The notes below the pieces were generated by a model. The model did not search any database and was not told the origin of the DNA. It was given only the letters and a program-made list of their open reading frames with translations. A stretch of 64,000 bases of DNA from Pseudalkalibacillus hwajinpoensis (GTDB lineage: Bacteria; Bacillota; Bacilli; Bacillales; Guptibacillaceae), in the NCBI RefSeq assembly GCF_015234585.1, contig NZ_JADFCM010000001.1, positions 62,001 through 126,000 on the forward strand, in the 5' to 3' direction. The position numbers and the translations under genes were made by a program. This document shows positions 48,777-58,313 of the stretch, one piece after another. Each line of letters opens with the position of its first letter. The stretch's first letter is position 1.

Positions 48777-50720
48777 ATGAAATTGGATGAATTTTTTGTC
48801 ACCGGGGATCCGCTGATCTATGGGGCGGATGTATCAATTGCACTAACATTGATTGGCGCAATCTTCGCCTTAACGTATTTCAAAAAGTGGAAATGGTTAT
48901 GGACGGAATGGCTAACCACTGTTGACCATAAAAAACTCGGTATCATGTATATCATCGCAGCAGTTCTTATGCTTTTCCGCGGTGGTGTAGATGCCATGCT
49001 CATGAGGGCGCAATTAACGGTTCCAGATTCAAGCTTTTTGGATGCGAACCACTATAATGAAATATTTACAACGCACGGTACAATCATGATTATTTTCATG
49101 GCTATGCCGTTCTTAATTGGTTTAATAAACGTTGTTGTACCATTACAAATTGGTGCACGAGACGTTGCTTATCCGTTTTTAAACGCAGTAAGTTTCTGGA
49201 CTTTCTTCATGGGGGCTATGCTCTTTAACATTTCATTTGTTATTGGTGGATCTCCATCTGCTGGTTGGACAAGTTATGTTCCATTAGCTGGTCTCGAACT
49301 AAGCCCAGGAGTAGGGCAGAACTATTACTTACTCGGCTTACAAATTGCAGGTATCGGTACATTATTAACGGGTATTAACTTCCTCGTTACGATTTTGAAA
49401 ATGAGAGTACCATCTATGAAGCTTATGCAAATGCCTATGTTTACATGGTCTTCATTAATTACGATGGTTATCATCATCTTTGCATTCCCGGTTCTTACCG
49501 TGGCACTTGCACTTATGACGTTTGATCGTCTGTTTGGAAGTCACTTCTTTACAATGATGGATGGCGGTATGCCAATGCTTTGGGCAAACCTCTTCTGGAT
49601 TTGGGGCCACCCTGAAGTGTACATTGTTATTCTTCCGGCGTTTGGTATGTTCTCAGAAATTATTAGTACATTTGCACGTAAGACACTTTTCGGTTATAAA
49701 GCAATGGTTTATTCCATGGTCGTTATTGCCGGACTAAGCTTCCTAGTATGGGTTCACCACTTCTTTACGATGGGAGCAGGTGGAGCAGTTAACTCATTCT
49801 TCTCCATCACTACGATGTTAATCGCCGTTCCGACAGGTGTGAAGATCTTTAACTGGCTATTCACTCTGTACAAAGGGCGAATACGATTTACGACAGCGAT
49901 GCTTTGGTCGCTTGCCTTTATCCCGAACTTCGTTATCGGTGGGGTAACAGGTGTTATGCTAGCGATGGCAGCTGCTGACTATCAGTACCACAATACGTAC
50001 TTCCTAGTTGCTCACTTCCACTACGTGCTCATCTCGGGTACTGTGTATGCTTGTTTCGCAGGTCTATACTTCTGGTATCCAAAAATGTTCAATCACCGTT
50101 TGAACGAGCGTCTTGGTAAATGGAGTTTCTGGATTTTCGTTGCAGGATTTAACTTATGTTTCTTCCCGATGTATTTCCTAGGTCTTGCAGGAATGCCTCG
50201 TCGTATTTACACTTATGGAATTGGAGACGGATGGATGAGCTTGAACGTACTTGCTACGTTCGGTGGTATGCTAATGGGAATCGGATTCTTGATTCTTGTT
50301 TATAACATCTACTATAGCTTCCGTTACTCTCCACGTGAAACAACTGGTGACCCTTGGGATGCTAGAACACTTGAATGGTCAACACCAGCTCCAGTACCGC
50401 ATTATAACTTCGCTCATCTTCCTGAAGCGAAAGGACATGATGCATTCTGGATTATGAAAGAAGAGAAGAAACAAGGGAAAACACCTGAGAAGAAACCTTA
50501 TAAACCAATTCATATGCCTAGTTACTCTGGCGTGCCGATTGTGATGAGTGTATTCTTCTTTATTGCAGGATTTGGTATGGTATTCTCTTGGACTTGGATG
50601 TCTATTCTTGGGCTAATTGGTGTCCTTGCAACAATGGTGATCCGTTCATTTGATTATGATAAAGGTTTCTACGTTAGCGTAGAAGAAATAGAAGAAGATG
50701 AGAAAAAAACTACTTTATAA
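48777..50720 (+). CDS. qoxB: Cytochrome aa3 quinol oxidase subunit I
   Basis: 647 residues, the catalytic subunit of the haem-copper quinol oxidase. Haem a and CuB ligands are present: [14 protein letters not shown] (haem a His), [17 protein letters not shown] (CuB His and the cross-linked Tyr), [13 protein letters not shown] (two CuB His) and [12 protein letters not shown] (haem a3 and haem a His). There are about 14-15 membrane segments. It reduces O2 to water with electrons from menaquinol and pumps protons. GAGGAGGAAG lies before ATG 48777, 17 bases after qoxA. Confidence 0.95.
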   Translation: MKLDEFFVTGDPLIYGADVSIALTLIGAIFALTYFKKWKWLWTEWLTTVDHKKLGIMYIIAAVLMLFRGGVDAMLMRAQLTVPDSSFLDANHYNEIFTTHGTIMIIFMAMPFLIGLINVVVPLQIGARDVAYPFLNAVSFWTFFMGAMLFNISFVIGGSPSAGWTSYVPLAGLELSPGVGQNYYLLGLQIAGIGTLLTGINFLVTILKMRVPSMKLMQMPMFTWSSLITMVIIIFAFPVLTVALALMTFDRLFGSHFFTMMDGGMPMLWANLFWIWGHPEVYIVILPAFGMFSEIISTFARKTLFGYKAMVYSMVVIAGLSFLVWVHHFFTMGAGGAVNSFFSITTMLIAVPTGVKIFNWLFTLYKGRIRFTTAMLWSLAFIPNFVIGGVTGVMLAMAAADYQYHNTYFLVAHFHYVLISGTVYACFAGLYFWYPKMFNHRLNERLGKWSFWIFVAGFNLCFFPMYFLGLAGMPRRIYTYGIGDGWMSLNVLATFGGMLMGIGFLILVYNIYYSFRYSPRETTGDPWDARTLEWSTPAPVPHYNFAHLPEAKGHDAFWIMKEEKKQGKTPEKKPYKPIHMPSYSGVPIVMSVFFFIAGFGMVFSWTWMSILGLIGVLATMVIRSFDYDKGFYVSVEEIEEDEKKTTL

Positions 50721-50734
50721 AGGAGGCGTGAAGC

Positions 50735-51343
50735 ATGGAATCAGTCGAATATTCTCCTAACACGCCTTTAGAATATCAGTCGGAAACTGGCCGACTGAAT
50801 ATTCTAGGCTTCTGGATTTTCCTCGGTGCCGAAATCGCTTTGTTCTCAACGCTGTTTGCCACTTATCTAGTATTAGTTGGTCGTACAGCTGGCGGTCCAG
50901 GACCAGAAGAGCTTTTTGAAATTAGTGGTGTGTTAATTGAAACATTTTTGCTACTAACAAGTAGTTTCACATGTGGACTTGCTATTCACTATATGAGAAA
51001 TCATTCTCTTAAAGGATTGTTTCTCTGGTTAGGTATTACACTCGCATTAGGTTTAGGATTCCTAGGGTTTGAAATTTATGAATTTGTTCATTACATTCAT
51101 GAAGGTGCTGCACTAACAACTAGTGCCTATTGGTCTGGCTTCTTTGTATTAGTCGGAACGCACGGTGCCCACGTAACAATGGGTATTGCATGGATTTCAC
51201 TTATTTTGATTCAATTGAAGCAACGCGGATTAACACCTGACACAACAAGGAAGGTCTTTATTTCAAGTTTATACTGGCACTTCCTTGACGTTGTGTGGAT
51301 CTTTATCTTCACAGCAGTCTACTTGTATGGGATGGTGATGTAA
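50735..51343 (+). CDS. qoxC: Cytochrome aa3 quinol oxidase subunit III
   Basis: 202 residues with five membrane segments, subunit III of the quinol oxidase. Landmarks are LGFWIFLGAEIALFSTLFAT, LLLTSSFTCGLAIHYM, GFLGFEIYEFVHYIHEGA and VGTHGAHVTMGIAWI. It stabilises the catalytic subunit and does not bind haem. AAAGGAGG lies before ATG 50735, 14 bases after qoxB. Third gene of the operon. Confidence 0.93.
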   Translation: MESVEYSPNTPLEYQSETGRLNILGFWIFLGAEIALFSTLFATYLVLVGRTAGGPGPEELFEISGVLIETFLLLTSSFTCGLAIHYMRNHSLKGLFLWLGITLALGLGFLGFEIYEFVHYIHEGAALTTSAYWSGFFVLVGTHGAHVTMGIAWISLILIQLKQRGLTPDTTRKVFISSLYWHFLDVVWIFIFTAVYLYGMVM

Positions 51344-51344
51344 G

Positions 51345-51671
51345 ATGGCCTCAAACAACGAGCAGACAAATAGTCATAGCCACTTCCCATGGAGCCACTT
51401 AGTTGGTTTCGGTCTATCGATTGTTTTAACACTACTTGCTTTATGGGTCGGATTCGCTTCAGACTTTAGTTTTAGAACGATTATGATTATTGTTGTCATC
51501 CTGGCATTGATTCAGGCAGCGATTCAGCTCTTAATGTTTATGCATATTACTGAGAGTGATAGTAGCCGAATTCAGGTCGGAACGATTCTTTACGCAGTTT
51601 TCATTGCGGTTGCAGTCGTTGCCGGTACAATCTGGGTTATGTCATTCGGCATGCACAATATGAATATGTGA
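51345..51671 (+). CDS. qoxD: Cytochrome aa3 quinol oxidase subunit IV
   Basis: 108 residues with three membrane segments (LVGFGLSIVLTLLALWVGF, IMIIVVILALIQAAIQLLMF, ILYAVFIAVAVVAGTIWVMS), typical of QoxD/CyoD. It is needed for assembly of the quinol oxidase in relatives. The N terminus has a short hydrophilic SHSHFPWSH stretch with three His. It starts 1 base after the qoxC stop, so it is translationally coupled, and a strong terminator closes the operon. Confidence 0.93.
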   Translation: MASNNEQTNSHSHFPWSHLVGFGLSIVLTLLALWVGFASDFSFRTIMIIVVILALIQAAIQLLMFMHITESDSSRIQVGTILYAVFIAVAVVAGTIWVMSFGMHNMNM

Positions 51672-51674
51672 TTC

Positions 51675-51716
51675 AAAAAAAGCTGTTCACCTCTTGAGGT
51701 GAACAGCTTTTTTTAA
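51675..51716. terminator. Terminator of qox operon, bidirectional
   Basis: AAAAAAAGCTGTTCACCT/AGGTGAACAGCTTTTTTT perfect stem, between convergent genes. Confidence 0.92.
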
Positions 51717-51764
51717 ATTGAAATTTTGTAGAGATTTAAGAATCTCCACAGTACTGTTGAAAAT

Positions 51765-52049
51765 TTAGTCTTCTATTTGTGACATTTTCTTTGCAAGTGA
51801 ACGTTCCTTAAGGAATGGGCGAGCAAAGATGAGATAAGCCGCTAAATGAGCGAAAAGAACATTAATCGCGAAAAGAGTAATAAAGAGTGTATGTGCTACT
51901 GGAGTCATACCGCCACCAATGTAGAAAATAAGTAGCGCCCAGATTGCCACAATAAACGGTGTGTGTAAGAAAGCAAGCTTCTTATAATCCTGCCACAGAA
52001 ACAACGGTGTAGCCGTGATAACGAAAAGATAGACCATATAGACATCCAT
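51765..52049 (-). CDS. Small three-helix membrane protein
   Basis: 94 residues; ATG 52049 is preferred over the in-frame TTG 52058 because AAAGGAG is 9 bases upstream of the former. It has three hydrophobic segments (VYMVYLFVITATPLFLW, FIVAIWALLIFYIGGGM, TLFITLFAINVLFAHLAAYL) and a charged C terminus on the inside. It lies next to the qox operon in convergent orientation, and a link to respiration is possible but not shown. I do not recognise a named family. Confidence 0.65.
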   Translation of the reverse strand: MDVYMVYLFVITATPLFLWQDYKKLAFLHTPFIVAIWALLIFYIGGGMTPVAHTLFITLFAINVLFAHLAAYLIFARPFLKERSLAKKMSQIED

Positions 52050-52226
52050 AGTTAACAACTCCTTTTTATGATACCGCTTACAAACTAAACTTATGTCGAA
52101 ATAAAGAATAATTTGTGAATGTTTTGTTACAATTAGTATACCACAATTGTTCGAAAATTCTACACATATTTGAGATTTTTTCAGGATAACTTTATGATTT
52201 AGAAAGATAAAGAGGAAAGAAGGTGC

Positions 52227-52811
52227 ATGATGAAGAGATTCATCTTACTTATCATATGGCTTGGGTTTATACTGTATTCAGTTTTTCTAGCGCCAGAAGG
52301 AAATGGTCCTTATCTTTCTGAATTATTAACGATGAATCAACCCGATCCCAGTTTACTTGCCATGTTTTCACTACTCGGAGTATTTCCTGCTGTTTTTGCT
52401 GTATTGCTGTTACGGAGCGACCGTGGTTCAATACCAGCATGGCCATTTGTACTTGGTTCATTTGTAGCTGGGGCATTTAGCTTAATGCCATATTTTATTT
52501 TAAATAAGAAGAAGGATGCCCCCAATCGAACGCCAGATAAGTTGAGGATAATACTTCAATCTCGTGGTCTTTCCCTTGTCCTTATTATGATAGCTCTTGG
52601 TTTAATGATTTACGGACTAGTTGCTGGAGATGCTTCTATTTATCAAAAAGCTTTTCTAGAATCGAATTTTGTTCATGTGATGACGATCGATTTTCTAGTT
52701 TTAACAGGACTCTCTATTCTGGCTTTACGTGAACGCGACCATGTGTCAGGAATACATGGTGTTCTACCGATTATTGGTCCACTCATGATTGTAATAAAAG
52801 GAAAACATTAA
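52227..52811 (+). CDS. Polytopic membrane protein of unknown function
   Basis: 194 residues with about five or six hydrophobic segments (FILLIIWLGFILYSVFLAP, LLAMFSLLGVFPAVFAVLLL, GSFVAGAFSLMPYFIL, LSLVLIMIALGLMIYGLVAG, VMTIDFLVLTGLSILAL). There are two in-frame ATG codons (52227, 52230) behind AGGAAAGAAGGTGC, so the start is uncertain by one codon. Fairly short cytoplasmic loops, no catalytic motif. It is followed 15 bases later by the Eis-like acetyltransferase in the same direction, so the two are probably cotranscribed. No family recognised. Confidence 0.6.
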   Translation: MMKRFILLIIWLGFILYSVFLAPEGNGPYLSELLTMNQPDPSLLAMFSLLGVFPAVFAVLLLRSDRGSIPAWPFVLGSFVAGAFSLMPYFILNKKKDAPNRTPDKLRIILQSRGLSLVLIMIALGLMIYGLVAGDASIYQKAFLESNFVHVMTIDFLVLTGLSILALRERDHVSGIHGVLPIIGPLMIVIKGKH

Positions 52812-52826
52812 AATAGGAGGCTTAAC

Positions 52827-54002
52827 ATGCGAAGATTAGAAAAAAGCGAAGTAATTGATGCCGTACGACTTTCAGAATATGCTTTTCAATATAAAGTTCC
52901 TGATAAAGATTTAGAAGAAAAAATTAGGGGCTATAGTCAACATGAAATATGGGGAGATTTTGAAGGCGACGAGCTTGCCGCTAAGCTTCATTTAATTGAT
53001 TTTGAAACATGGATTGCTGGGAAAAAGTTCGCTATGGGCGGTATTGCGTCGGTTGCAACATACCCTGAGCATAGAAGAGGTGGGAGAGTAGCACGTTTAC
53101 TACAAAACGCCCTATTGGAAATGAAGAATAGAGGACAAACAATCTCTTTTCTCCATCCTTTCCAAATTCCCTTTTACCGTAAGTTTGGTTTTGAAGTTCT
53201 GAATGACTGGAAAAAGTTAAATTTTAAGAAGGAAGATTTCAAACTGTTACCACGTGTAAATGGTAAAGTTCGACGAATTGCACTAGAACACGTTTACGAA
53301 ACGCTTAATCCAGTATATGAAGAATTTGCTAATCGATTTAATGGCATGCTTGTTCGAACGGAAAGCTGGTGGCGGGAACGGGTATATTCAGAAGGATTTC
53401 AGTTTGCGGGATATCGAAACGAAGAAGGCAGATTAACAGGATATGTGTACTATCAAGTAAAAGATCGTTCGATTGAGGTAGAGGAATTGGTTTGTTTGGA
53501 TGGTGAGGCGAGACGAGGGCTTTGGAATTATATCTGTCAGCATGATTCCATGATTGATGATGGAACACTTCTGACGAATGTAGCCGATCAACTTCCTTTC
53601 TTGCTAAATAATCCTAAAGTGAAAACAATAGTTGAAGCCTATTTCATGGCACGAATCGTAGACGTAGAGAACTTTCTAAAACATTATCCATTCAAGTTAG
53701 ATAAGAATGAATCATTCTTTCTACATATTACAGATGAACATGCACAATGGAATAATGGGAGCTATCATATTAGCGCGGAGGGAGTTAATGTGTACAAGGG
53801 AGATAAAGAAAATGCCGCTTGTACGCATCCACCTAAACGTGGACTACGATGTAATATTAATACGTTGACAGCCCTTCTAACTGGCTATCAGATGCCGGAA
53901 TTGCTTTATGAAGCAGGTTTACTGCAAGGACCAGAGAAGGAAGTAGCCATTCTGCAAAAAACAATACCGAATAGAGAAACGAATTTTATGGATTTCTTCT
54001 AA
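52827..54002 (+). CDS. GNAT N-acetyltransferase, Eis family
   Basis: 391 residues with the three-part Eis build: an N-terminal GNAT domain (acetyl-CoA loop VATYPEHRRGGRVARLLQNA with the R/Q-x-x-G-x-G/A pattern near residues 75-95), a second GNAT-like domain, and a C-terminal SCP2-like sterol carrier fold (FLHITDEHAQWNNGSYHISA, RGLRCNINTLTALLTGYQMP). The end of the protein, FMDFF, is the C-terminal carboxylate that acts in catalysis in known Eis proteins. Such enzymes acetylate amines, including aminoglycosides, polyamines or peptides. AATAGGAGG precedes ATG 52827. Confidence 0.88.
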   Translation: MRRLEKSEVIDAVRLSEYAFQYKVPDKDLEEKIRGYSQHEIWGDFEGDELAAKLHLIDFETWIAGKKFAMGGIASVATYPEHRRGGRVARLLQNALLEMKNRGQTISFLHPFQIPFYRKFGFEVLNDWKKLNFKKEDFKLLPRVNGKVRRIALEHVYETLNPVYEEFANRFNGMLVRTESWWRERVYSEGFQFAGYRNEEGRLTGYVYYQVKDRSIEVEELVCLDGEARRGLWNYICQHDSMIDDGTLLTNVADQLPFLLNNPKVKTIVEAYFMARIVDVENFLKHYPFKLDKNESFFLHITDEHAQWNNGSYHISAEGVNVYKGDKENAACTHPPKRGLRCNINTLTALLTGYQMPELLYEAGLLQGPEKEVAILQKTIPNRETNFMDFF

Positions 54003-54088
54003 TAAGTCCACCTTGGCCTGCTGCTTTCTCAATTGTTGAGGTAAATGAATTAATAATCGCTTTTGTTTAATTGAACCGTTTTTCATTA

Positions 54089-54129
54089 AAAAATCCCCTC
54101 TTTCAAATAATGAAAGAGGGGATTTTTTT
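54089..54129. terminator. Strong hairpin after Eis-like gene
   Basis: AAAAATCCCCTCTTTCA/TGAAAGAGGGGATTTTT perfect stem with AATAA loop and a run of seven T. Confidence 0.9.
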
Positions 54130-54416
54130 GTTGATCTTCCTATGGACCGGATTTTTAAATTTATAATGTGCAAATCTTATCATCTTCTTTCCGTTTTAAC
54201 TGTTCGTAATCTATATATCAGTTTGTTTGCATGTTTTTTACGTTAAAGCTCAAGCGGCTTCATTCTATAGGAATAAGGGTATGCTTCTTAATTAAGAATA
54301 GGAAACAAAGAGTGGTCGACCAACTGAGATTATTGGAAATATGCGAAGGCTTTTTTAACGGAAGCGCTTTGGAAGTCACAAGTTCAATAGAAAACAACAT
54401 GAGAGGCGAGAAAACA
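54130..54416 (+). other. Leader region of SGNH hydrolase gene
   Basis: About 290 bases with no convincing gene. A perfect 14-base palindrome TTCTTAATTAAGAA lies at 54285-54298 and could be an operator. An open frame from 54231 runs into the hydrolase but lacks a ribosome binding site and homology. Confidence 0.4.
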
Positions 54417-55649
54417 ATGACGCGAATAGGAATTGGCTTTATCATCATTGCACTCATTGGATCAATCAGTTTGGTAAGTGCTAAAGGATGGCCTTCATCA
54501 AATAATGGTGCATCAGAAGAGAGTGAATGGATCGGATCTTGGACAGCAAGCATGCAGGCGCCTGCTCAGGATGGAAACTCGCATGAAGGTTTTAAGGATC
54601 AAACAATCCGCTTAATACTTCGTCCCCATATGGATGGAGATCAAATGCGTATTCGACTGTCTAATGAATTTGGTTCATTACCTTTATCTATGAAAGAAGT
54701 AAGGGTTGCTGTCTCAAAAGAAGGTGCGAGCGTAGACGGCGAGACAGATCAAGTTATCACGTTTAACGGAGAGAAATCCGTTACAATTCCTCCAGGTGAA
54801 AAGCAGTATAGCGATTCGATTGAATTCCTTGTTGGTGCGGATCAGAATCTTGCTGTCAGTTTATCAGTAGATGGTGAGACTGGACCTACAACATGGCATC
54901 AGCGTTCAAACCAAACGGTGTACATGTCGGAGGAAGGGAATCATGCTGGGGATGCGGAAGGTACATCATACACTTCAAAAGAAGAAGCCTGGTTCTGGCT
55001 AGATCGATTAGAGGTGGTTTCAAATAATTCAGTAGATGGTGCACTCGTCATAATGGGGAGTTCAATAGCGAATGGCAATTATTCAACTATGAATGCGAAT
55101 AACAGATGGCCAGACTATCTTGCCAATCGAATGAATGAAGAAGAAGCTCAAGTGAACATGTCTGTCTTGAATGCAGGGGTATCTGCGAATCATTTAATTA
55201 ATAGCGAAGAAGGAAAAGGCGAGAACGCATTAGCTAGATTAGATCGAGATGTTTTAAGCCAGGAAGGGATAAAAGCGGTTCTATTGCACGAAGGTATAAA
55301 TGATTTAAGACACTATCCTGAATATGATTCAGAGAAAATCATTGATCGAATGAAAGCAATTATTAAAGCAACTCATGAAAAGGGTCTTGATATTTATGGA
55401 GGGACGTTAACACCATATAAAGATTCCGATATGTATACAGAAGAAGGGGAGAAAACACGTCAGGAAGTTAACGAATGGATCCGGACAAGCGGAGCCTTCG
55501 ATGATGTAATTGATTTTGATAAAGCATTGAGAGATCCTAACGATCCTGCGAAATATCTCTCGAAGTACGATTCTGGAGATCATTTGCACCCAAATGATGA
55601 AGGGTACGAGAAGATGGCAGATACGGTTGATTTATCGATGCTTGAATGA
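54417..55649 (+). CDS. SGNH/GDSL-type hydrolase, secreted or membrane anchored
   Basis: Start at ATG 54417, with GAGAGGCGAG upstream. The 410-residue protein has a hydrophobic N-terminal segment (IGIGFIIIALIGSISLVSA), a likely signal or anchor, then WIGSWTASMQAPAQDG, the beginning typical of this secreted esterase group. Block I is VIMGSSIANGNYS with the nucleophile Ser but Ser in place of the usual Asp of GDS; block III is HEGINDLRHYP (GxND) and block V is DHLHPNDEGY with the catalytic Asp and His. It probably deacylates a surface polysaccharide or lipid. Catalytic residues look complete apart from the unusual block I. Monocistronic. Confidence 0.82.
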   Translation: MTRIGIGFIIIALIGSISLVSAKGWPSSNNGASEESEWIGSWTASMQAPAQDGNSHEGFKDQTIRLILRPHMDGDQMRIRLSNEFGSLPLSMKEVRVAVSKEGASVDGETDQVITFNGEKSVTIPPGEKQYSDSIEFLVGADQNLAVSLSVDGETGPTTWHQRSNQTVYMSEEGNHAGDAEGTSYTSKEEAWFWLDRLEVVSNNSVDGALVIMGSSIANGNYSTMNANNRWPDYLANRMNEEEAQVNMSVLNAGVSANHLINSEEGKGENALARLDRDVLSQEGIKAVLLHEGINDLRHYPEYDSEKIIDRMKAIIKATHEKGLDIYGGTLTPYKDSDMYTEEGEKTRQEVNEWIRTSGAFDDVIDFDKALRDPNDPAKYLSKYDSGDHLHPNDEGYEKMADTVDLSMLE

Positions 55650-55691
55650 ATTAGGACTTTTTATCTAAGTTAACATAAATAGTTAACGCCA

Positions 55692-55720
55692 TTGACAATA
55701 ACTTGAATAATTGATATTTT
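55692..55720 (+). promoter_or_regulatory. Promoter of the SAM-riboswitch transcript
   Basis: TTGACA at 55692-55697, exactly 17 bases of spacer, and TATTTT at 55715-55720, a good sigma-A promoter placed just upstream of the S-box aptamer. Confidence 0.75.
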
Positions 55721-55736
55721 TATTAAAATATATTTT

Positions 55737-55835
55737 CTTATCCAGAGAGGTGGAGGGACTGGCCCTTTGAAACCTCAGCAACAGGTCCATCGGATACTGT
55801 GCTAACTCCAGCGGGTGATAAACCTGATAGATGAG
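55737..55835 (+). ncRNA. SAM riboswitch (S-box) upstream of methionine salvage genes
   Basis: The leader carries the S-box core: CTTATC pairing with GATGAG for P1, then AGAGAGGTGGAGGGACTGGC and CCTTTGAAACCTCAGCAACA as the conserved internal blocks, GGTCCATCGGATACTGTGCT, and CCAGCGGGTGATAAACCTGA before the closing strand. A terminator hairpin ending in seven T lies at 55860-55888, so SAM binding would stop transcription before the permease gene. It fits the two downstream genes, which make methionine. Confidence 0.93.
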
Positions 55836-55859
55836 AGCCTTCGGTTTTATTTTGTCAGC

Positions 55860-55888
55860 AACGCACTCATTTTGGGTGCGTTTTTTTG
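55860..55888 (+). terminator. Riboswitch expression-platform terminator
   Basis: AACGCAC/GTGCGTT stem, then TTTTT, 30 bases upstream of the permease ribosome binding site. Confidence 0.85.
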
Positions 55889-55919
55889 TTTTCTGGATGG
55901 AAAAGTAAGGAGAAATAAG

Positions 55920-57323
55920 ATGGAAAGCAAGCATGGTTTTCAAAGGGAAATGAAGTCAAGACATGTGGTGATGCTCTCACTAGGAGGGGTCATAGGTACA
56001 GGGTTGTTTCTAAGCTCTGGTTATACGATCCAGCAAGCTGGTCCTATTGGAACGATACTCTCTTACTTGGTTGGAGCATTGGTGGTTTACCTTGTAATGC
56101 TATGTTTGGGAGAGCTTTCGGTACATATGCCTGAAACAGGTGCTTTTCATAGCTATGCCGCTAAATATATTGGAGGAGGAACCGGTTATACGGTTGCGTG
56201 GTTGTATTGGCTAACCTGGACAGTAGCGCTAGGGTCTGAGTTTACAGCGGCTGGAATGTTAATGCAGCGATGGTTTCCATTCATCAGCGTATGGGTATGG
56301 AGCGGGTTGTTTGCAGGCGTGATCTTTGTTGTTAACGTCTTAACAGTTAAATTTTTTGCAGAAACGGAATTTTGGTTTGCTTTAGTAAAAGTGTTGGCGA
56401 TCGTGCTGTTTATTATCATAGGTGCAGCGTCCATCGTAGGGTTTATTCCAATGGACTCTGGAACAAACGCTTCATTATTCTCAAACTTTACAGATGAAGG
56501 TGTTTTTCCAAATGGGGCATTCGCCATTTTAATGGCGATGCTGGCAGTGAATTTTGCTTTTTCTGGTACAGAACTTATTGGTATTGCAGCGGGAGAAACA
56601 TCAGATCCTGAACAAACCATCCCAAGGGCTATTCGCACAACATTGATTCGGTTAATTCTATTCTTTGTCGGTTCAATTTTTATCTTATCAGCTCTTCTAC
56701 CCGCTTCGGAAGCAGGAGTGTTAGAAAGTCCATTTGTAGCTGTGCTCGAACGAATTGGTGTTCCATTTGCAGCTGATATTATGAATTTTGTTATCCTAAC
56801 GGCCATTCTATCGGCTGCAAACTCAGGGTTATATGCTTCATCAAGAATGCTCTGGTCACTTTCGAACAAGCAAACGGTATCGCCTGTTTTTGCTAAGCTC
56901 AACAAAAATGGTGTCCCTCTTAACGCTGTGATTTTTAGTATGGTGGGTGGAGCACTTGCGTTATTTTCAAGCATTATTGCACCAGATACTGTTTACGTTG
57001 TTCTAGTCTCTATTTCTGGACTTGCCGTTGTTGTCGTATGGATGAGTATTAGCGCCTCACAGTTTCTTTTTAGAAAGAGGTACTTAAAAGAAGGAAATTC
57101 ATTGAAAGAGCTCGGTTATCGCACACCTTTTTATCCTGTTGTTCCAGCTCTAGCTTTCTTACTATGTCTTGCTTCACTGATAGGCATTGCTTTTGATCCT
57201 ACCCAGCGAGTAGCGCTTTATTGTGGAATACCGTTCATTGCGCTGTGCTATGGAAGTTATTATTTAACAAAACGAGTAAAGAAAAGGGGGATAATTGATG
57301 CTACAAAAACAAAATCCTATTAA
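55920..57323 (+). CDS. mmuP: S-methylmethionine-type amino acid permease
   Basis: 467 residues from ATG 55920, with TAAGGAGAAATAAG in front. It is an APC-superfamily permease with about 12 membrane segments, opening [20 protein letters not shown] and carrying the family pattern [20 protein letters not shown] and [20 protein letters not shown]. Substrate is called from context: it overlaps by 26 bases a homocysteine S-methyltransferase gene and both lie behind a SAM riboswitch, the standard set-up for S-methylmethionine use. Without that context it would be a generic amino acid permease. Confidence 0.85.
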   Translation: MESKHGFQREMKSRHVVMLSLGGVIGTGLFLSSGYTIQQAGPIGTILSYLVGALVVYLVMLCLGELSVHMPETGAFHSYAAKYIGGGTGYTVAWLYWLTWTVALGSEFTAAGMLMQRWFPFISVWVWSGLFAGVIFVVNVLTVKFFAETEFWFALVKVLAIVLFIIIGAASIVGFIPMDSGTNASLFSNFTDEGVFPNGAFAILMAMLAVNFAFSGTELIGIAAGETSDPEQTIPRAIRTTLIRLILFFVGSIFILSALLPASEAGVLESPFVAVLERIGVPFAADIMNFVILTAILSAANSGLYASSRMLWSLSNKQTVSPVFAKLNKNGVPLNAVIFSMVGGALALFSSIIAPDTVYVVLVSISGLAVVVVWMSISASQFLFRKRYLKEGNSLKELGYRTPFYPVVPALAFLLCLASLIGIAFDPTQRVALYCGIPFIALCYGSYYLTKRVKKRGIIDATKTKSY

Positions 57324-58242
57324 TGCTATTTTAGAAGATTTTAATATTGTGATATTAGACGGGGCTCTTGCGACAGAGCTTGAAAAATATGGGTGCGACT
57401 TAAATGATCCGCTATGGTCTGCTCGCGTCTTGCTTGAAAATCCAGAGCTCATCTATCAGGTTCATTTAGATTATTTTCGAGCAGGGGCTGACTGTGGGAT
57501 AACATCAAGTTATCAGGCTACGATCGAGGGGCTGAAATCTCGAGGTCTGAATGAAGAGGAAGCAGTAGAACTAATTAAGAAAACCGTCCTTCTTGCCCGT
57601 AAAGCACGCGACGATTTCTGGGAACGAGAGGCTCATTTGAATCGTTCCAAACCTTTTATTGCCGCTTCCGTAGGCCCATATGGCGCATACCTGGCTGATG
57701 GATCTGAGTATCGAGGCGATTATCACGTTAGCGATGAGATGCTTATCGCATTTCATCGACCAAGAATAGAAGCATTGATCAGTGCAGGAGCTGATATAGT
57801 AGCTTTTGAAACAATTCCATCTTTTCAAGAAGCGAAAATTTTAGGATCATTGATACAAGAGTTTCCTGATACTCATGCCTGGCTGTCATTCACCATTCAA
57901 AATGAAGAAAAAATTAGCGATGGTACTGCTTTAAAAGAATGTTCCAGATATTTTGAGGAGAACGAACAAATAGCTGCGATTGGTATCAACTGTGCTTCTC
58001 CATCGTTTGTGACAAGAGTGGTAAAGGAGATAGCTGGTCAAACGGATAAGCCAATTATTGTCTATCCAAACTCTGGAGAAGTCTATGAATCGAATTCAAA
58101 AACGTGGCAGGGGAATGAAACGTGTGATGAGATCGTAGATGGATCAAAAGAATGGTTTCAAGCAGGAGCGCGGTTAATTGGAGGATGCTGTCGTACAAGT
58201 CCGGAAGAGATCGAACGACTTTATGGAAAGTGGAGAGGTTGA
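57298..58242 (+). CDS. mmuM: Homocysteine S-methyltransferase
   Basis: 314 residues from ATG 57298 behind AAGGGGGATAATTG, overlapping the permease gene by 26 bases. It is a zinc-dependent TIM-barrel methyltransferase: [20 protein letters not shown] at the N terminus, [12 protein letters not shown], and the three zinc Cys in IGINCASP and [16 protein letters not shown]. It moves a methyl group from S-methylmethionine (or SAM) to homocysteine, making methionine. Expression is expected only when SAM is low, from the riboswitch. A terminator shared with the convergent SDR gene follows. Confidence 0.93.
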   Translation: MLQKQNPINAILEDFNIVILDGALATELEKYGCDLNDPLWSARVLLENPELIYQVHLDYFRAGADCGITSSYQATIEGLKSRGLNEEEAVELIKKTVLLARKARDDFWEREAHLNRSKPFIAASVGPYGAYLADGSEYRGDYHVSDEMLIAFHRPRIEALISAGADIVAFETIPSFQEAKILGSLIQEFPDTHAWLSFTIQNEEKISDGTALKECSRYFEENEQIAAIGINCASPSFVTRVVKEIAGQTDKPIIVYPNSGEVYESNSKTWQGNETCDEIVDGSKEWFQAGARLIGGCCRTSPEEIERLYGKWRG

Positions 58243-58262
58243 ACTTTTTTTCATAATGAAAT

Positions 58263-58297
58263 AAAAGTCGGTCAGAGTGGCTTAATGACCGACTTTT
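58263..58297. terminator. Bidirectional terminator
   Basis: AAAAGTCGGTCA/TGACCGACTTTT stem between the methyltransferase and the convergent SDR gene. Confidence 0.88.
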
Positions 58298-58313
58298 ACT
58301 TAATAAATTTAGC

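Noticed and set aside
52113..52132. TTGTGAATGTTTTGTTACAA as a Rex redox operator
   Set aside because: It is 20 bases with arms that do not fit the 18-base Rex consensus TTGTGAAWWWWTTCACAA; spacing and central bases are wrong.
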